NCBI GenBank assembly: GCA_030652475.1 | Contig: JAUSAO010000105.1 | Location: 26,527-90,526 of the forward strand | Length of the DNA stretch: 64,000 nt | From: Gallionella sp. | GTDB lineage: Bacteria > Pseudomonadota > Gammaproteobacteria > Burkholderiales > Gallionellaceae | Reading direction: 5' to 3' | In this document: positions 62,572 to 64,000 of the stretch, in pieces | Numbering within the stretch: the stretch's first letter is position 1 | Layout of the letters: every line of letters starts with the position of its first letter | The notes under the pieces: model-generated | What the model was told of the DNA's origin: nothing | Seen by the model: the letters and a program-made list of their open reading frames with translations, nothing else | The model's database searches: none | Position numbers and translations under genes: made by a program

Positions 62572-63801
62572 ATGCCGGTAAATCTTAACCCGCCCGTGGC
62601 GGCACAACTGCTGCCCGTTGCGGGTGTTTTTTTGGGTATTGCGCAAGCCAATATCAAGCGTGAAAACCGCAAGGATTTACTGGTCATCCAGTTGTGTGAC
62701 GGTGCGCGGGTCGCCGGTGTATTCACCAAAAATCGTTTTTGCGCCGCCCCGGTGATCGTCGCCAAGGCGCATCTGGCGCAAGACGACGGCATACGTGCGC
62801 TGGTGGTCAACACCGGCAACGCCAATGCCGGAACAGGCGAGCAGGGCTTGCAGGATGCGCGTGATACCTGCGCGGCACTGGCTGGTCTGCTGGCTTGCAA
62901 GACTACGCAGATATTGCCCTTCTCCACGGGCGTGATCATGGAGCCGCTGCCTGTGGGAAAAATCGCCGCAGGCCTGCCCGCTGCCGTGACCAACATGGCT
63001 GCGGATAACTGGTTCGATGCCGCAGAGGCGATCATGACCACCGACATCGTTGCCAAGGCGATTTCAAAACAGCTCGTCATCGATGGCATCACCCTCACCA
63101 TTACCGGTATCGCCAAAGGTTCCGGCATGATCCATCCGAACATGGCGACCATGCTGGGTTATATCGCCACTGATGCGGGTATCGCCCAGCCGTTATTGCA
63201 GTCATTGGTGCGCGAGGCTGCGAACCGTTCATTCAACTGCATTACCGTGGACGGCGATACCTCCACCAACGACGCGCTGATGCTGATAGCCACCGGAAAA
63301 TCCGCGCTGCCAGAAGTCACGTCGTCTGAAAGCGATGCTTATAACGCCTTGCTGGAAGCGATTACTGAAGTGGCGATCTATCTGGCACAGGCTATCGTGC
63401 GTGACGGCGAAGGTGCGACCAAATTCATCACAGTCCAGGTTGAGTCCGGTCGTGATGAGGATGAGTGCAAAAAAATTGCTTATGCCATCGCGCATTCGCC
63501 ACTGGTCAAAACGGCGTTTTTTGCCTCTGATCCCAACCTCGGACGCATCCTCGCCGCGATTGGCTATGCAGGCGTTGACGACCTGAATGTGGATGTGTTG
63601 CAGCTCTACCTGGATGACGTGCTGGTTGCCGAGAACGGCGGCCGCGCGGCCAGTTACCAGGAAGCAGACGGCCAGCGCGTGATGCAGCAGTCCGACATTA
63701 CCATCCGCGTGGTACTGAATCGCGGCGCGGTGAATGCCACGCTGTGGACCTGCGATTTTTCTTACGACTACGTCAAGATCAACGCCAGCTACCGCAGCTA
63801 A
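62572..63801 (+). CDS. argJ: Bifunctional ornithine acetyltransferase/N-acetylglutamate synthase
   Basis: [17 protein letters not shown] autoproteolysis region; NTGNANAGTG. Confidence 0.96.
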   Translation: MPVNLNPPVAAQLLPVAGVFLGIAQANIKRENRKDLLVIQLCDGARVAGVFTKNRFCAAPVIVAKAHLAQDDGIRALVVNTGNANAGTGEQGLQDARDTCAALAGLLACKTTQILPFSTGVIMEPLPVGKIAAGLPAAVTNMAADNWFDAAEAIMTTDIVAKAISKQLVIDGITLTITGIAKGSGMIHPNMATMLGYIATDAGIAQPLLQSLVREAANRSFNCITVDGDTSTNDALMLIATGKSALPEVTSSESDAYNALLEAITEVAIYLAQAIVRDGEGATKFITVQVESGRDEDECKKIAYAIAHSPLVKTAFFASDPNLGRILAAIGYAGVDDLNVDVLQLYLDDVLVAENGGRAASYQEADGQRVMQQSDITIRVVLNRGAVNATLWTCDFSYDYVKINASYRS

Positions 63802-63929
63802 ATATTTTCCTCATACGGAGTCGCGGATAACCAGACACTTGGCAACCGTCTTCTGGCTGCTTAGGGATTTGGAAAATACTAAAATACCACTTATAATATT
63901 TGCATACTGCAAAAACGGAGGTGCTGCGT

Positions 63930-64000
63930 ATGAAGACAACGACCTTGGCACAAAATGGTGTGTCGGTGGAAATGGTGGGCTTGATTTCGCATTTGGTTGA
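63930..64000 (+). CDS. Start of an unidentified ORF truncated by window edge (MKTTTLAQNGVSVEMVGLISHLV...)
   Basis: GGAGGTG RBS-like sequence upstream of ATG. Confidence 0.4.
   Translation, partial: MKTTTLAQNGVSVEMVGLISHLV

Overview
The window reads as a betaproteobacterial chromosome. Gene content resembles an autotrophic Gallionellaceae-like organism; that taxonomic guess is an inference. Core blocks, in order: hemD(partial)-hemX-hemY; pgm; rpiA; phoU-ppx; RNase P RNA; a hybrid sensor kinase; cbbR divergent from a form I RuBisCO operon (cbbL-cbbS-cbbQ-cbbO-small ORF-purE-like-aldolase); the dcw cluster (mraZ to lpxC); dciA-like, M23 peptidase, secA, cNMP-binding protein, argJ. Accessory blocks: (i) about 2.3-4.7 kb, with two toxin-antitoxin pairs and a DDAH/amidinotransferase gene bounded by two integron attC-like sites; (ii) about 21.5-38.3 kb, with an ackA remnant, a MITE-like element, candidate structured RNAs, a P-type ATPase/methyltransferase chimera, an ATPase-DsbB-DsbA operon, a CzcCBA/Cus-type efflux operon, a frameshifted tyrosine recombinase and another TA pair. 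The most unusual signals are: a family of 4x7-bp phased heptad arrays (AGTNNNN / ACTNNNN), often as inverted 4+4 pairs, placed in or beside murF, mraY/murD, murD, murB and dciA; an in-frame hairpin repeat inside cbbO whose second copy shows compensatory stem changes; a 107-bp duplication that creates an ATGA-linked mini-ORF between ftsW and murG; and the attC-like cassette. All calls come from reading the sequence and the ORF track; no searches were run.
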